A stretch of 63,791 nucleotides of DNA. It comes from Candidatus Omnitrophota bacterium (GTDB taxonomy: Bacteria; Omnitrophota; Koll11; Tantalellales; Tantalellaceae). Of this stretch, positions 61,948-63,791 are shown piece by piece. The position numbers and the translations under genes were made by a program. The notes under the pieces are model-generated. The model was not told the DNA's origin, searched no databases, and worked only from the letters and a program-made list of their open reading frames with translations. The stretch is from the NCBI GenBank assembly GCA_015231715.1, contig JADGBB010000002.1, positions 2,147-65,937 on the forward strand. The letters run 5' to 3'. The number at the start of each line of letters is the position of its first letter. Position 1 is the first letter of the stretch.

Positions 61948-63791
61948 ATGAGAAAGGTTATGAAAAAATTTATTAAAACTATATCACTATTAACATCCAT
62001 AACATTCGCATGGACGAGTATAGTTTATCCTTTGCCTCAGGATATAGAGATCGTTGCCGGTAGTGCTGAGGTTATGGTTGAAGGGTCTACGATGGTTATT
62101 AATGCCGCTGATGGAACTATCATCAATTATTCATCATTCGATATCGGCGCGGGTGAAAATGTTATTATCAATTTACCTGATGCTTCAAGTGAAATATTGA
62201 ATAGAGTTATTGGCGGAGATTTTACTACTATCGCAGGAAGTCTTCAATCAAACGGTATCTGTATCCTCATAAACGAATCAGGTATTTATATCGCGCCATC
62301 AGGAACTATAGATGCGGCAGGGCTTATACTTGCTACACGTGATATATCTAATCAAGATTTTGTAAATGGTGAACACATATTTAAAAAAATAAGTACTGAT
62401 GAATTTGATTCACTTATCAAAAATTCCGGAACAATAACATTAACCGAGGGCGGGTTCGGAGTGCTGGTATCAGGGGCTATTGAGAACGACGGCACCATTA
62501 TAGCGAATATCGGCCGAATAGAACTAGCCACAGGAGAAGCCGTACGAATAGACATAGCCGACGGCGGACTAATATCAGTAGCTATCGAGAAGTCACAAGC
62601 ACATGAAATTAGAGATAAAGACGGCAACAGAATAACCGACCAAATAAAAAACACCGGCAATATCCAAGCCGACGGCGGAATAGTAATGTTCAAAGCCGAG
62701 TCATTATCCGACATATTCGAAAAAGCAATAAACCTTGACGGCGTAGTGAGTGCGAACGCTTTCGATGAAGCAAGAGGACTAATAAAGATCGAATCGAATA
62801 ACTTAAGAGAATATGAAAACGAAATGGAATTCGACAGTACGGCAAGTGTAGAGTTTAAAGGCGAACTAAAAGCCGACACAGGCGAGATACATGTAGATGC
62901 GAATCACGGCGGTGTTTATAACACTGGAATAATAGATACCGAAACATTTAATGAACAAGGCTACACATTCAAAAATACCGGCACACTTTTAGGCGGAGAA
63001 TATTCTTATGACAATATCGACGGCGCAGCGCATTTAGCCGACGGCAGCCAGATCGGAGCGAATCAGTCAGATATCGGCAATTTGATAGTAGACGGTACGA
63101 TAACATTGCTTACCAATGTCACAATGACTGCCGACAGCAACAACGACGGTGCGGGTGTTTTTTATATGCAGAACGGGACAAGCATAATCGGTACAGAAGA
63201 CGGCGTGCCAAACGATCTAACGATAATAAGCGGTAATTCGGCGGCAGCGGGTGAAGGCATAGACGGCTTGAACGCGAGACTTGAAACAATAACCGATGTC
63301 GGTAAACTCGAACTAAAATCGTCGACCGGCTCAACTGCTGTATATGAATCTAAAGATCCTAGTAATGATACATGGGAGATGAGAGATTTTAGAATAGGAG
63401 CTAATACAAAAGTATTAAGGTTTACAGGCTCAGGTACAGGAGCAGATAACCCATACATGATATATGACGCTTACGGTTTACAAGCAATGCAGGGATATTT
63501 AGACAAATACTTTAAATTAGCCCAGGATATTGACGCGTCTACAACAGCCGGTTGGAATGACTATGCGGGCTTCGATTCAGTAGGCGCGCAAGGCACTGAA
63601 TTTACAGGCACATTAGACGGTAACAATAAAGAAATAACAAATTTATATATAAATAGACCCAATGAAGATTATGTAGGACTTTTCGGGTATACCGATACTG
63701 CCACGATAATTAACCTTGGGTTAACAGATAATGATATAACAGGAAGAGATTACACCGCGGGTATTGTCGCATACAACGATAATACGGATAT
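61948..63791 (+). CDS. Large filamentous-haemagglutinin-like adhesin with GLUG motif (3' truncated by window edge)
   Basis: The frame stays open from 61948 to the last base (614 codons) and continues beyond. A signal peptide is clear (MKKFIKTISLLTSITFAWTS), then a haemagglutination/TPS-like N-terminal domain: MVINAADGTIINYSSFDIGAGENVIINLP, ILNRVIGGD, INESGIYIAPSGTIDAAGLILATRDI. Repetitive beta-helix sequence follows, and the last part reads FTGTLDGNNKEITNLYI then YVGLFGYT...INLGLTDNDITG, a GLUG-type repeat. Expected to be secreted or surface-exposed. A second in-frame ATG at 61960 follows GAAAGG and may be the true start. Riboswitch and terminator lie immediately upstream. Codon use becomes rich in A/C-ending codons after about 62500. 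Confidence 0.88.
   Translation, partial: MRKVMKKFIKTISLLTSITFAWTSIVYPLPQDIEIVAGSAEVMVEGSTMVINAADGTIINYSSFDIGAGENVIINLPDASSEILNRVIGGDFTTIAGSLQSNGICILINESGIYIAPSGTIDAAGLILATRDISNQDFVNGEHIFKKISTDEFDSLIKNSGTITLTEGGFGVLVSGAIENDGTIIANIGRIELATGEAVRIDIADGGLISVAIEKSQAHEIRDKDGNRITDQIKNTGNIQADGGIVMFKAESLSDIFEKAINLDGVVSANAFDEARGLIKIESNNLREYENEMEFDSTASVEFKGELKADTGEIHVDANHGGVYNTGIIDTETFNEQGYTFKNTGTLLGGEYSYDNIDGAAHLADGSQIGANQSDIGNLIVDGTITLLTNVTMTADSNNDGAGVFYMQNGTSIIGTEDGVPNDLTIISGNSAAAGEGIDGLNARLETITDVGKLELKSSTGSTAVYESKDPSNDTWEMRDFRIGANTKVLRFTGSGTGADNPYMIYDAYGLQAMQGYLDKYFKLAQDIDASTTAGWNDYAGFDSVGAQGTEFTGTLDGNNKEITNLYINRPNEDYVGLFGYTDTATIINLGLTDNDITGRDYTAGIVAYNDNTD

Noticed and set aside
62352..62879. Long open frame on the - strand (175 codons) inside the adhesin region
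   Set aside because: The + strand frame is open throughout, starts with a signal peptide and has recognisable domains; the opposite frame is serine-rich low-complexity without a ribosome site, a shadow of the codon bias.

Overview
The window is a gene-dense, low-GC bacterial chromosome segment with nearly all genes on the + strand. It looks like an uncultured, diderm, rod-shaped, piliated bacterium. Evidence for an outer membrane is the heptose-LPS genes (gmhA, hldC) and a filamentous-haemagglutinin-type surface protein; mreBCD/mrdA/rodA indicate a rod. The short major pilin with a two-cysteine tail, the FHA/GLUG adhesin and the ParA-glycogen-domain fusion remind me most of Omnitrophota or a related PVC/Elusimicrobiota/Margulisbacteria-like lineage. 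That placement is an impression from gene content, not a phylogeny.

Layout. 1-5.5 kb: end of metX, metW, a UvrD-type helicase fused to an Fe-S nuclease, and a YhaM-like exoribonuclease. 5.5-8.7 kb: a glycan-themed patch with a membrane-anchored carbohydrate-binding-like protein (- strand), a divergent ParA ATPase carrying a C-terminal AMPK-beta/CBM48 glycogen-binding domain, and a GH130 enzyme. 8.8-11.2 kb: a LeuT-like symporter broken by one base in a T8 run, its tiny MetS-like partner, a PC4-like protein and a PilZ protein. 11.25-11.65 kb: non-coding, with two large palindromic repeats. 11.7-28.0 kb: a complete division/cell-wall cluster (mraZ, orf63, rsmH, ftsL, ftsI, murE, murF, mraY, murD, ftsW, murG, murC, murB, ddl, ftsQ, degenerate ftsA) that stops without ftsZ. 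28.2-36.7 kb: proC, yggT, yggU, mtnP, ileS, lspA, lgt, rluD, aroA. 36.9-43.8 kb: rod-shape operon mreBCD-mrdA-rodA and a TIGR03960-like radical SAM protein. 43.9-50.6 kb: type IV pilus motor operon (pilT, lone MshEN protein, two PilB-like ATPases, pilC, pilin). 51-61.3 kb: small membrane protein, patatin, flippase-like protein, aroQ, pepP/Q, efp, accB, accC, amaP, gmhA, hldC, thiD2, thiC and a PfkB kinase. 61.3-63.8 kb: tRNA-Gly(CCC), a run of hairpins, a c-di-GMP-I type riboswitch with its own terminator, and the start of a very large adhesin that runs off the end.

Themes. Envelope growth genes form two operons with recognisable promoters; mraZ has a textbook autoregulatory operator. Cyclic-di-GMP input is suggested at three points: the PilZ protein, the MshEN proteins of the pilus operon and the riboswitch before the adhesin, consistent with a surface-attachment programme. 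The most novel items are the ParA-CBM48 fusion and its neighbours (a possible storage-polysaccharide positioning system), a family of three palindromic elements whose stems covary around fixed GGGTGACA and GGCAGGACCC blocks, the riboswitch/antiterminator arrangement, and the degenerate FtsA without FtsZ. No CRISPR array, insertion sequence, rRNA or prophage was seen.
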